DNA of 51,815 nucleotides from Clostridia bacterium (GTDB lineage: Bacteria; Bacillota; Clostridia; Oscillospirales; CAG-272), in contig JAFTON010000010.1 in the NCBI GenBank assembly GCA_017463765.1, positions 1 through 51,815 on the forward strand, in the 5' to 3' direction. The notes beneath the pieces are model-generated. The model saw only the letters and a program-made list of their open reading frames with translations. It had not been told where the DNA came from and did not search any database. Of this stretch, positions 44,513 through 51,815 are shown piece after piece. The position numbers were made by a program, and so were the translations under genes. Each line of letters begins with the position of its first letter. Position 1 is the stretch's first letter.

Positions 44513-44541
44513 ATTATACAGTATTTTTTTGCTTTTGTCAA
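44513..44541 (-). promoter_or_regulatory. Promoter of rnpB
   Basis: Minus strand: TTGACA (44541-44536), 17 bases, TATAAT (44518-44513): both hexamers are perfect consensus, as expected for an abundant RNA. Confidence 0.9.
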
Positions 44542-44551
44542 GAAGGCTTTT

Positions 44552-46954
44552 TTAAACGCTTCTTGATTTTGAACAAGTAAAGTAGATTATCTGTCTGTCC
44601 TTGCCGAGCTCCTTAATCAGACGGAGAGCTGATGCAGTTTTTGTATCATCAAAGGCAGTGAATGGGTCGTCAAGAATGATAAAAGGCTTTTCTCTCTCAT
44701 AGAGAGAGTCTACCAGTGCAAGTCTTGCAGCCAGGTTAAATAGGTCACGCGTTCCACGGCTGTAGGCATCAACACCTCTGGTGGTCGCACCCTCCTGCTT
44801 GGTAATACCGAAATCTGTGTCCATCTCGAAGCTCTCTCCGGTAATTCCACTGATTTTTTCAGCATATTTTATAAAGCCTGCTCTGGTCTTTCCAAGATAC
44901 CTTGAGGTCATATTATCCTTTGCTTCGCTCAGGTATTTTTTTGTAAGCAAAACGGTCTCATATCTGACGGTATGCTTTGCGAGCAACTCTTCAAGCTCGC
45001 TCTTACGCATTGTAAGCTCCTCACGGCCTTCAAGCTCCTCCGAAAGAGCATTGTAATTACGTTCGGTAAGAGCATATTCTCTGTCAAGATTTGCGATAAG
45101 AGCTTCGTTTTCCTGCCTTCTTTTGTCGAGAAGCTTAAGCTCCTCCTCGGCTTTTTTCTGGCTGCCCTCGCCCATGGTATACAGGCTCTCCAGCTTAAGC
45201 ATCTCGTCACGCTTTGCCACGATCTCGGTTGTCAGCCTGTCGTGTTCTGTCAGCGCCCGACGTAATTCACCAAAGGGATCCTGGGTTTTGGTTCTGAATC
45301 TTGCAAGAAATGCAGCAGCCTCACCACGCAGCTTTTCGGCCTTTTCAAGCCTTGCGGTCCGATCACCAAGTATATACCTTTCTGCAACTGCAAGCTCGGC
45401 GTATCTGTCATATTCCCTGATAATATCCTCTGCAGCACCGATAATCTCCAGGCCTGACTTTTCGGGGAAGAGAGCAATAAAGGCATTAAGAGTTTTAATA
45501 TGCAGCTCGGTATCTCCCGTCTCTCTGTCGCCGTTTATCACAGGAAGAAGCAGGCGCATATCCTTAAGTCTTTCCACTGCCTCCTCATCCGACTCAACTT
45601 TTACACCACAGACGGATTGGAAGAAATCGATAAGGGCTTTTTTTCTTTTACCTCTTGCCTGATTCTTAAGAATAATCTCGGTGATAAGTGTAGCAAGTAT
45701 GCCTACGACCCCCACTGCAATAATAGTCTGCTCAATCAATACTCCCACAACACAGCATATTGCAAACAGAACGTAGGCAATAATGCAGCCGATCGGAGTT
45801 TTCTTTTTCTTATCCGAGAGAAGCTTATCTGTGTTGGAAAGCTCCTCCTCGGTGGGTACTCTTTTTGCAAAAATTCTTCTTGCACGCATAAGCTCGGGAT
45901 TTTTTTCTCTTTTCCGACGCTCTTTAAGCTGAACTGCAGCTTGTCGTGCAGCCTCAACCTGAGCACGCTCAAGCTTGCCGTCGAATTTTGCCGACAGTCT
46001 CTTGAATTCTACAGTATCTGCGCTCTCGGTCACACTTTCAACAAGGCGTTTCGCCTCAAGGCTCTTGTAGCTTGCCTCATCAATATCGCTGTGAGAGGGA
46101 ATATCCGTGCCGAAAATCTCGCTTACCTCGTTTCTTCTGCGAACCGATTCCTCAAGCGAAAGCTTCTTTTCTTTATATTGCTTTTCATAATTCACCTCGG
46201 CTGCGCGCTTCATCGCATCCTCTCGCAGCTTCAGAATTTCCTTTGCGTCCTCTCTTGCCTTACGGATGGCGAGAGAGATTTCACCAAGTCGAATTCGGCA
46301 AGCTTCTGCCTGCCTCTCCACGTCTACCAGGCTGTCGAGACGCCGTGTAATTGAATCTATTTTTGCTTTCGTTTCGGCTATTTCGCCCGAGCCACCTTTT
46401 TTAAAGTAAAATTTCCTTTTTTCTTCAAGCACCTTAAGCGCCTCGTCCATTCCACCGATATCTCCGTCACAGCCTACAAGGTCGGAGAGCTTTGCCGAAA
46501 TAGATTTGTTTTCACTTTTTGGCGTAAGCGCACGCTCGGAGAGAAATACCGTTCTTTCGAAGCCGTCAACGTCAATGCCAAACAGCCCCTCGCCAAGCCC
46601 CTCGGGAAAATCGGTGCTTACTCTGCCGGAGGCAGTGTCGTAAAGCACGTATGTGTCGTCTGCTGTCTTTGGAGCAAAGCTTCTCTCTACACGGTAGGTT
46701 TTTCCACCGGCAGAGAAGGTAAGGTTGCCACCACAAACGCCACCCTGCCAGGGCAGATAATGCTTTCTGTCATTTTCCTCAAGGCTTGCCTTTTTTGTAT
46801 CGCTCATGCCGTAAAGCATCACCTTGATAAAGGTGGCCAGAGTGGTTTTTCCACTGCCGTTATCATCCTTTATGCAGTTAAGTCCTTCACCGAAAGTGAT
46901 CTTCTGCCTGCTAATTTTACCGAAGTTTTCGATATAACATTCTATAAGTCTCAT
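44552..46954 (-). CDS. SbcC/YhaN-like AAA ATPase with central membrane hairpin
   Basis: 800 residues. N-terminal MRLIECYIENFGKISRQKITFGEGLNCI (cited in part) and Walker A DDNGSGKTT (about 30-38). Long coiled coils occupy about 185-400 and 530-690. The C-terminal signature and Walker B are FIILDDPFTAFDD followed by QIIYFTC. In the middle (about 405-450) are two hydrophobic segments, CIIAYVLFAICCVVGVLI and IIAVGVVGILATLI, that could cross the membrane. It starts 11 bases after the YhaO-like nuclease, forming an SbcCD-like pair for DNA ends or structured DNA. The membrane hairpin suggests the complex is membrane-bound. Confidence 0.85.
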   Translation of the reverse strand: MRLIECYIENFGKISRQKITFGEGLNCIKDDNGSGKTTLATFIKVMLYGMSDTKKASLEENDRKHYLPWQGGVCGGNLTFSAGGKTYRVERSFAPKTADDTYVLYDTASGRVSTDFPEGLGEGLFGIDVDGFERTVFLSERALTPKSENKSISAKLSDLVGCDGDIGGMDEALKVLEEKRKFYFKKGGSGEIAETKAKIDSITRRLDSLVDVERQAEACRIRLGEISLAIRKAREDAKEILKLREDAMKRAAEVNYEKQYKEKKLSLEESVRRRNEVSEIFGTDIPSHSDIDEASYKSLEAKRLVESVTESADTVEFKRLSAKFDGKLERAQVEAARQAAVQLKERRKREKNPELMRARRIFAKRVPTEEELSNTDKLLSDKKKKTPIGCIIAYVLFAICCVVGVLIEQTIIAVGVVGILATLITEIILKNQARGKRKKALIDFFQSVCGVKVESDEEAVERLKDMRLLLPVINGDRETGDTELHIKTLNAFIALFPEKSGLEIIGAAEDIIREYDRYAELAVAERYILGDRTARLEKAEKLRGEAAAFLARFRTKTQDPFGELRRALTEHDRLTTEIVAKRDEMLKLESLYTMGEGSQKKAEEELKLLDKRRQENEALIANLDREYALTERNYNALSEELEGREELTMRKSELEELLAKHTVRYETVLLTKKYLSEAKDNMTSRYLGKTRAGFIKYAEKISGITGESFEMDTDFGITKQEGATTRGVDAYSRGTRDLFNLAARLALVDSLYEREKPFIILDDPFTAFDDTKTASALRLIKELGKDRQIIYFTCSKSRSV

Positions 46955-46965
46955 ACCGTCACCTC

Positions 46966-48039
46966 TTAACCCTCAAAAAGTTCTTCGCCCATAAGTGCGT
47001 TTATTCCACAGGCGATAATTCTTTCCTTCGTCTCTTCGTCAAGCGAGTCGTCTGCGCTTACCGTTCTGATAAATTCGCCCTTAAGTGACATATCGTGCTT
47101 ATAATCCTCGGGATTTATCGCAATTCGTGAGGTATCTTTTATTTCAAAATAATAAAATCTTTCGCCGAACTCACGCATAAGACCGTCGGTATCCTTCCAA
47201 AGACTTGGGTAATATCTTCCACAAAGCTCAAGTCGAACAATATCTCCTCTTGGAATGTCACTCAATGCTCTTGCAGCGCGATCGCTTATTTCGGATGTTC
47301 TTACTGCGCCGTCAAGCTCTACGTTAACAATATGCAGCCTGCGCTTTGCAAAGCTACGGAAGCTGTGAATAACCCTGCCTCCCCTCGCAGAAAGTGCAAC
47401 GTATCCCTTCTCGCCAACCTCGTCAAAGCCACGTCCCTCTGGGGTTCCCGAGTATACGGCAGCGCCTCTGTCGTCAATTGCAGCAGTGTAATAGCTGTGG
47501 TAGTGACCGAGAGCAAGATAATCTATGTTTTTTCCCACAGCATCCTTTATACCAACCGTCTCGGGAGAAGCGCATCTGTCACGAAGCTCGCCGTGGAGAA
47601 CAACGATGTTCGTCTGAGAGGGAGACAGAGAAAGGCTGTCGAACATTCCCTCGCAAATACTGTTTCTTCCTGCAACCGTAACATCACCCATTTCAAAATA
47701 GGTCCATTCGTTTCCGAAAAGCTTAAGATTTTCGGGCAGCTCGGTAACCGATCTGACAAGGGCATCTCCCTCGTGATTACCCTGAAGGTAGAAGAAGGTT
47801 ATATCCTTCGCCTCGGTGATGATGGAAATAGCCGTATCAAGTGCGCGCTTTGATACACGCCCACTGTCAAACAGGTCTCCTGCAATAATTATTGCCTCTG
47901 CACCGATAATCCTCGCTTCATCAACAAGTCTGCCGAAGCCTGACAGCAGCTCGCGCCGTCTTTCCTTGATTCTCTCCGGGGAAAGCCGTGAGGTAAGGGG
48001 GGAGTCGAGATGGATATCCGATGTATGTATAATCTTCAC
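46966..48039 (-). CDS. SbcD/YhaO-like DNA repair exonuclease (metallophosphoesterase)
   Basis: 357 residues from the GTG at 48039, chosen because AAAGGA lies 9 bases upstream and the frame then opens KIIHTSDIHLDSPL; the upstream extension to 48081 lacks a site. Calcineurin-type motifs: DIHLDSP, IAGDLFDSG, LQGNHEGD, LHGELRD and LGHYHSY with the metal-binding Asp, Asn and His residues. It pairs with the downstream ATPase as in Mre11-Rad50 systems. Driven by a consensus promoter at 48073-48101. Confidence 0.92.
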   Translation of the reverse strand: MKIIHTSDIHLDSPLTSRLSPERIKERRRELLSGFGRLVDEARIIGAEAIIIAGDLFDSGRVSKRALDTAISIITEAKDITFFYLQGNHEGDALVRSVTELPENLKLFGNEWTYFEMGDVTVAGRNSICEGMFDSLSLSPSQTNIVVLHGELRDRCASPETVGIKDAVGKNIDYLALGHYHSYYTAAIDDRGAAVYSGTPEGRGFDEVGEKGYVALSARGGRVIHSFRSFAKRRLHIVNVELDGAVRTSEISDRAARALSDIPRGDIVRLELCGRYYPSLWKDTDGLMREFGERFYYFEIKDTSRIAINPEDYKHDMSLKGEFIRTVSADDSLDEETKERIIACGINALMGEELFEG

Positions 48040-48072
48040 TGTGTCACGTCCTTTTCGTTTTTTTACATATAT

Positions 48073-48101
48073 ATTATACAATCTTCAAAGCATCATGTCA
48101 A
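48073..48101 (-). promoter_or_regulatory. Promoter of the YhaO-YhaN pair
   Basis: Minus strand: TTGACA (48101-48096), 17 bases, TATAAT (48078-48073). Perfect consensus. Confidence 0.85.
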
Positions 48102-48170
48102 TAAAAAATCACCCTTTTTATCGCTTATTCATAATTGATTAATACAGTCATTTTCTTCAGGAGAATAAGT

Positions 48171-48932
48171 ATGATAAAATTTATTTGTACCGAAAGTGAA
48201 CAGCAGGCAGGTATACGAGCAGCCGAAATTATGGCAGAGGTAATAAAGACACGCCCGAATGCTCTTATCGGGCTTGCCACCGGTTCCACGCCACTCAATA
48301 TGTACGCCGAGCTTGTAAGAAAGTGCAGCATAGGCGAGATTAGCTTCAAGGACGTTACGACCGTTAATCTGGATGAATACGTGGGACTCACACCAGACCA
48401 CGAGCAGAGCTATTATTGGTTTATGTGGAAAAATCTGTTCAGCCATATCGATATCGAACCTGAAAATACCCACCTTCCTACAGGAGCATCTCCTGACCCC
48501 GAAAAAGAATGCATAAATTATGACCGTCTGCTTGATAGGCTTGGTAGTGTGGATATTCAGCTTCTTGGCATAGGGCATAACGGTCATATAGCCTTCAACG
48601 AGCCTGACAGCCATTTTCCAAAGGATACAACGCTTGTCAAGCTTTCGGACTCCACGATTGAGGCAAATTCGCGCTTCTTCGACTCAAAAGCAGATGTGCC
48701 AAGTCAGGCAATCTCCATGGGCATAGGCAGAATTCTTCGTGCGAAGAGTATTCTTCTTCTCGCAACAGGGCAGGGAAAGGCAGATATCCTCGAAAAAGCC
48801 CTCTTCGGTAAAATCACACCCACCGTTCCTGCCTCGATTTTACAGTTTTATCAGGGGGAGCTTACCGTTGTCACGGATAAATCTGCATTCTCGACAATCA
48901 AAGAAAAGCATCCACGTGTAAATCCTGAATAA
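48171..48932 (+). CDS. nagB: Glucosamine-6-phosphate deaminase
   Basis: 253 residues from the ATG at 48171 (CAGGAG upstream); the frame extends 36 bases further but without a site. Converts GlcN-6-P to fructose-6-P and ammonia. Seen: LIGLATGSTPLNMYAELV, VNLDEYVGL with the base Asp, the lid segment and LGIGHNGHIAFNEP with the catalytic His. No nagA or transporter adjoins it. The usual substrates would be mucin or chitin sugars or its own peptidoglycan. Confidence 0.96.
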   Translation: MIKFICTESEQQAGIRAAEIMAEVIKTRPNALIGLATGSTPLNMYAELVRKCSIGEISFKDVTTVNLDEYVGLTPDHEQSYYWFMWKNLFSHIDIEPENTHLPTGASPDPEKECINYDRLLDRLGSVDIQLLGIGHNGHIAFNEPDSHFPKDTTLVKLSDSTIEANSRFFDSKADVPSQAISMGIGRILRAKSILLLATGQGKADILEKALFGKITPTVPASILQFYQGELTVVTDKSAFSTIKEKHPRVNPE

Positions 48933-48951
48933 AAAGCCACTATTTTTACAT

Positions 48952-48980
48952 TGACATTCCTTTAACTTTATGCTATCATT
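48952..48980 (+). promoter_or_regulatory. Promoter of the DUF1292 gene
   Basis: TTGACA at 48952-48957 and TATCAT at about 48974-48979, spaced 16-17 bases. Confidence 0.6.
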
Positions 48981-49012
48981 TATTAGATAACAAAAGCAAA
49001 GGAGTAAACGCA

Positions 49013-49321
49013 ATGGCAGATAAAAACAACACCTTCGAAAACGAGGACGATGGCATAATCACTCTTTACAGCACCACAGGTGAGGCAATACGGTTCGTTG
49101 AGATAGCAGGAATCGCTTATAAGCGTAATTTCTATGCTATTCTCCAGCCGGTAGAGCTTCTTGATGGAATGGATGAGGACGAGGCGCTCGTATTTAAAAT
49201 TACTCGCCGTTCCGACGGATCGGATTCCTTTGAGATCGAGCTTGATGATAATATCATTGACGCTGTTTTTGAGGAGTATAACCGTCTCTACGATGAGGCT
49301 CACGGTGACGAGGAAGAATAA
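49013..49321 (+). CDS. DUF1292 family protein
   Basis: 102 residues, strongly acidic at both ends (NEDDGIITLYST and EEYNRLYDEAHGDEEE). The central ITLYSTTGEAIRFVEIAGI...YAILQPVELLDGMDEDEALVFKI pattern (cited in part) is that of the DUF1292 proteins widespread in Firmicutes, often near ruvX and alaS. The function is unknown. AAGGAG precedes the start. It stands alone here. Confidence 0.88.
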   Translation: MADKNNTFENEDDGIITLYSTTGEAIRFVEIAGIAYKRNFYAILQPVELLDGMDEDEALVFKITRRSDGSDSFEIELDDNIIDAVFEEYNRLYDEAHGDEEE

Positions 49322-49416
49322 GCTATGAGCTCCCGGCGCAAAAATTGCCACCACAGTCATTTATAAGAGTGATTGTTCAAGGCTTGTGAGTTCATATATT
49401 TGCTCAGGCAATTTTT

Positions 49417-49760
49417 TGAACCCGATTCTGCACAAAGTGCCAAGCAAGCTTGTCGATCTTCGAGTGGAAAAAGTGCACCCCTATTCGCACAGGAAAACAG
49501 TGCGCACATAGCGCAGTTGGAAGGGAAGCGCGAACAAAGTGCGAGGCGCGAGCATGTTCAACTCCCAAGTCGAGTTCATCAAAAAAGAAAAGAGGGCACG
49601 CAAGGTGTCCTCTTTAACTTTCACAGTTTGAAAAAAAGCACGGGAGTTTGTCCCTTTAAGGACAATATTTTTCGCTCGCCGCTGGGAAACAAGCTTCCCG
49701 ACGGTTTACGCTCAAATGTGAACCCGATTCGGCACAAAAGTGCCGAGCGTGTTTAACTAA
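49417..49760. repeat. Repeat-rich intergenic element with tRNA-like remnant
   Basis: Holds two copies of TGAACCCGATTC-CACAAAGTGCC (49417-49441 and 49719-49744) and a sequence at 49501-49580 that looks like a decayed tRNA: a D-arm TAGCGCAGTTGG followed by GAAGCGCG (49509-49532) and a T-loop-like GTTCAACTCCC (49556-49566). A hairpin AAAGAGG/CCTCTTT (49588-49616) follows it and shares its loop sequence GGCACGCAAGGTGTCC with the tmRNA terminator at 49773-49814. No credible coding frame is present. Confidence 0.6.
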
Positions 49761-49772
49761 CGAAGGTTCGTC

Positions 49773-49814
49773 AAAAATGAAAAGAGGGCACGCAAGGTGT
49801 CCTCTTTTCATTTT
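49773..49814 (-). terminator. Terminator of tmRNA
   Basis: AAAAATGAAAAGAGG (49773-49787) pairs with CCTCTTTTCATTTTT (49801-49815), a long stem with A and T tails, directly after the tmRNA CCA end. Confidence 0.88.
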
Positions 49815-50180
49815 TGGTGGAACCGACGGGAGTTGAACCCGTGTCCGAAAACCTCTTGATATAACCTTCTCCGTGGGCAGTCTTATCTACTGAGATTTCC
49901 CTCGGTCAACGCCGATAGACAGGCTTTGACGTTGGTAGCCCTTTTATGCCTGACCGATACAAGAGCGAACTCTCGGTTCAGGTGTACTACTGATTTGACG
50001 CACGGTGGAAGCCGTAGTCCTCATCCACGGTACGGGCGGCGCTTATGGCCGCGTCACAGCTTACGCTGCAAGAGCAACAGTATTGTTGTCGTTTATTTTA
50101 AGGTTGGACATTATTACGGGATTATCCGGCCCGCCACGCTTATCATACCTCAAAATCCCCGTCGAAACCCTTACGGCCCC
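49815..50180 (-). ncRNA. ssrA: Transfer-messenger RNA (tmRNA)
   Basis: Rescues stalled ribosomes and tags the unfinished protein. On the minus strand it opens GGGGCCGTAAGGGTTTCGAC and closes CGGGTTCAACTCCCGTCGG with TTCCACCA, so the acceptor stem (GGGGCCG with CGGTTCC) and the encoded CCA are visible. The tag frame near 50060-50100 reads about N-D-N-N-T-V-A-L-A-A followed by TAA; the exact resume codon (AAA, ATA or AAC) is uncertain. Plus-strand reading frames here are not genes. Length 366 bases is normal. Confidence 0.96.
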
Positions 50181-50206
50181 ATATTTTAGAATTTGTGGTA
50201 ACATAT

Positions 50207-50235
50207 ATTATAACCAATTTAAAATTAAAAGTCAA
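50207..50235 (-). promoter_or_regulatory. Promoter of ssrA
   Basis: Minus strand: TTGACT (50235-50230), 17 bases, TATAAT (50212-50207). Confidence 0.82.
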
Positions 50236-50319
50236 CACAAAAAAAGCAAAAACAAAGCATCGTTAGATAATTGTTAAAAGTAACCAAAAAAGCTTTGCTA
50301 AAATTGTAACAATTAACCA

Positions 50320-50348
50320 TTTACTTTTATTGTAAATTATGATATAAT
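50320..50348 (+). promoter_or_regulatory. Promoter of the repetitive surface protein
   Basis: TTTACT (50320-50325), a 17-base spacer and TATAAT (50343-50348), 52 bases before the start. Confidence 0.65.
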
Positions 50349-50400
50349 TTAACAGAATGTTAACAAGCAAAAAAATAAAAAAATAACAAAGGAGAAAAAA

Positions 50401-51815
50401 ATGGCATTCAATCCCCAACTGTTCAAGCAGCTTATGCGCATCAAAAGAACAAAGCAGACCTTTTCGTTTTTAATTAAGGTTGTTGCTCTTCTTTCTGCTG
50501 TAGCAGTAGCTGGTGTAGGTGGTTATACCGCTTACAAGAATTTTGTTGAAAAGCCTGAGTGCACCGAGCACGTTGATGCAAACGGAGACAATATCTGTGA
50601 CGTTTGTGAAGCCGTTCTTGAAGGCACCGATGAACATGTACATGAATTCGCTCCCGCGACATGTACAACTCCCTCTACCTGTGAGTGTGGAGCAACTGAG
50701 GGCGAGGCTCTCGGACACACTGTTGTGACCGATGCAGCTGTTGAGCCCACCTGTACTGAGACAGGCCTTACTGCAGGAGAGCATTGCTCTGTCTGTGACG
50801 AAGTGCTTGTTGCTCAGACTGTTATTGAGGCAACCGGTCATAGCTATGCAGACGGCTCTTGCGGCGTATGTGGCGCAGAGGATCCCGACTATGTTGCTCC
50901 TCACGAGCACAGCTATGAGAGCGTAGTAACAGCTCCCACTTGTACCGAGGCCGGCTACACAACCTACACCTGTTCTTGTGGCGATAGCTACGTTGCAGAT
51001 GAGGTAGCAGCGCTTGGCCACAGCTTTACTGAGGGTGTATGTGGCGTATGTGGCGCAGAGGACCCCGATTATGTAAAGCCTGTTGAGAAGGTATGGACAC
51101 TTATCACCGAGCTTAAGACCGGAGACATCGTACTTATCGGTAACGCAGCTAACGGTAAGCTTCTTTCTGCACTTAAGGTAAGCGCAGGTTCCTTCTACAA
51201 CAAGGGTGTTGACTACAGCGCAACCGATTTTGGCAATGTAACCGATGATGAGAAGTGGGTTGTTACCGTAAATGAAGATGGCAGCTATTCCTTCACAGCA
51301 CTTAATGGAGACAAGCTTGCACTTGCAGAGAGCTATTCCTCTCTTAATGCAACAGGTGTTCACGACAAGTGGACTCTTGTAGACAAGGGAAATGGCGTAT
51401 ATAACCTTAAGAATGCAGGCCGTGGAAACTACCTTGAATGGTATGCATCCAAGGGCAACTGGAGCACCTACAGCAGCATCAGTGGCAATCTCTTTGAGAT
51501 TTCCTTCTATGCACTTCGCGAGCCCGTATATCACGAGCACAGCTATGAGAGCGCAGTAACAGCTCCCACCTGTACCGAGGCCGGCTATACAACCTACACC
51601 TGTTCTTGTGGCGATAGCTACGTTGCAGATGAGGTAGCAGCACTTGGACACAGCTTCACCGAGGGTGTATGTGGCGTATGTGGCGCAGAAGATCCCGACT
51701 ACGTAAAGCCTGTTGAGAAGGTATGGACACTTATCACCGAGCTTAAGACCGGAGACATCGTACTTATCGGTAACGCTGCTAACGGTAAGCTTCTTTCTGC
51801 ACTTAAGGTAAGCGC
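50401..51815 (+). CDS. Repetitive membrane-anchored surface protein (3' end beyond window)
   Basis: 471 codons are visible and the frame is still open at the edge. An N-terminal cytoplasmic stretch is followed by one hydrophobic helix (FSFLIKVVALLSAVAVAGVG, about 22-41), so it is a type II membrane or uncleaved-signal protein. Outside it carries one CTEHVDANGDNICDVCEAV unit like those of the pectinesterase, then repeated Cys-pair modules (GHSYADGSCGVCGAEDPDY, CTEAGYTTYTCSCGDSYV) and a beta-rich domain (KVWTLITELKTGDIVLIGNA, cited in part). A 630-bp unit is repeated almost exactly. AAAGGAG precedes the ATG. Function unknown; adhesion or scaffold is plausible. Confidence 0.85.
   Translation, partial: MAFNPQLFKQLMRIKRTKQTFSFLIKVVALLSAVAVAGVGGYTAYKNFVEKPECTEHVDANGDNICDVCEAVLEGTDEHVHEFAPATCTTPSTCECGATEGEALGHTVVTDAAVEPTCTETGLTAGEHCSVCDEVLVAQTVIEATGHSYADGSCGVCGAEDPDYVAPHEHSYESVVTAPTCTEAGYTTYTCSCGDSYVADEVAALGHSFTEGVCGVCGAEDPDYVKPVEKVWTLITELKTGDIVLIGNAANGKLLSALKVSAGSFYNKGVDYSATDFGNVTDDEKWVVTVNEDGSYSFTALNGDKLALAESYSSLNATGVHDKWTLVDKGNGVYNLKNAGRGNYLEWYASKGNWSTYSSISGNLFEISFYALREPVYHEHSYESAVTAPTCTEAGYTTYTCSCGDSYVADEVAALGHSFTEGVCGVCGAEDPDYVKPVEKVWTLITELKTGDIVLIGNAANGKLLSALKVS
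50902..51815 (+). repeat. 630-bp near-identical tandem repeat in the surface protein gene
   Basis: Unit 1 begins at 50902 (CACGAGCACAGCTATGAGAG) and unit 2 at 51532, a period of 630 bases or 210 residues. Unit 2 is cut by the window end after 284 bases. Differences are a few silent changes. Such repeats can gain or lose copies by recombination and can collapse in assembly. Confidence 0.92.

Noticed and set aside
44235..44580. Short plus-strand frames
   Set aside because: They fall in RNase P RNA and its promoter.
49926..50277. Two plus-strand frames near 50 kb
   Set aside because: They overlap tmRNA, whose ends, acceptor stem and tag frame are clear.
50470..51651. 393-codon minus-strand frame opposite the surface protein
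   Set aside because: Produced by the codon pattern of the repeats on the other strand; the plus-strand frame has promoter, ribosome site, membrane helix and repeats.

Overview
The window looks like the chromosome of an uncultured, spore-forming, anaerobic Clostridia-type Firmicute from a gut or rumen-like habitat. The reasons are the complete spoIIA operon (spoIIAA-spoIIAB-sigF), a T-box leader on valS, a CIRCE-controlled groESL, strong AGGAGG-type ribosome sites, near-consensus sigma-A promoters (TTGACA-17-TATAAT) in front of many genes, lipoprotein signal peptides on pectin-active enzymes, and moderate GC. No phage structural genes, transposases or CRISPR arrays were seen, so this is mostly core chromosome with carbohydrate and accessory loci inserted.

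Layout. 1-3.8 kb: valS (minus, cut by the window edge) with its T-box, then kduI-kduD of uronate catabolism. 3.8-5.5 kb: an S24-type repressor facing two small unknown genes across a shared operator region. 5.5-9.4 kb: spoIIA operon and groESL. 9.4-12.4 kb: two divergent XRE regulators with twin palindromic operators, an iron-sulfur aldo/keto reductase and a Cys-rich unknown protein. 12.4-19.1 kb: cation/proton antiporter, dapA, queA, a beta-helix lipoprotein, and a Mn2+ riboswitch in front of mntP and a CaCA-type Ca2+/Na+ exchanger. 19.1-30.5 kb: a plant-polysaccharide locus with a GH79-like beta-glucuronidase, a CE12-like SGNH esterase lipoprotein, a 1589-residue pectin methylesterase lipoprotein, a SASA-type esterase lipoprotein and a two-component system. 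Together with kduID it suggests growth on pectin or glucuronate-containing glycans. 30.6-35.5 kb: a tight operon fakA - plsX - degV/fakB - GNAT-like acyltransferase - acyl carrier protein, which reads as a fatty-acid scavenging and acyl-transfer unit.

35.6-40.9 kb: a TIR domain fused to a SAM methyltransferase, followed at once by a GNAT acetyltransferase; an alkaline phosphatase lipoprotein; and an sdpR-sdpI-CPBP protease operon under two matching 24-bp palindromic operators, one of which also abuts the alkaline phosphatase promoter. 40.9-48.1 kb (minus strand): rlmH, a cysteine desulfurase, murD (ending early at a TAG, with the expected C-terminal tail still encoded behind it), RNase P RNA, and a YhaN/YhaO-like ATPase plus nuclease pair. 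48.1-51.8 kb: nagB, a DUF1292 protein, a repeat-rich gap with a decayed tRNA-like sequence, tmRNA (minus), and the start of a repetitive membrane-anchored surface protein that runs off the window.

The most unusual pieces are the TIR-methyltransferase/GNAT pair, the FakA-PlsX-FakB-acyltransferase-ACP operon, the shared Cys/His/Asp repeat of the surface proteins, the murD stop codon, and several previously unassigned palindromic operators. All calls are from reading the sequence; no database search was run.
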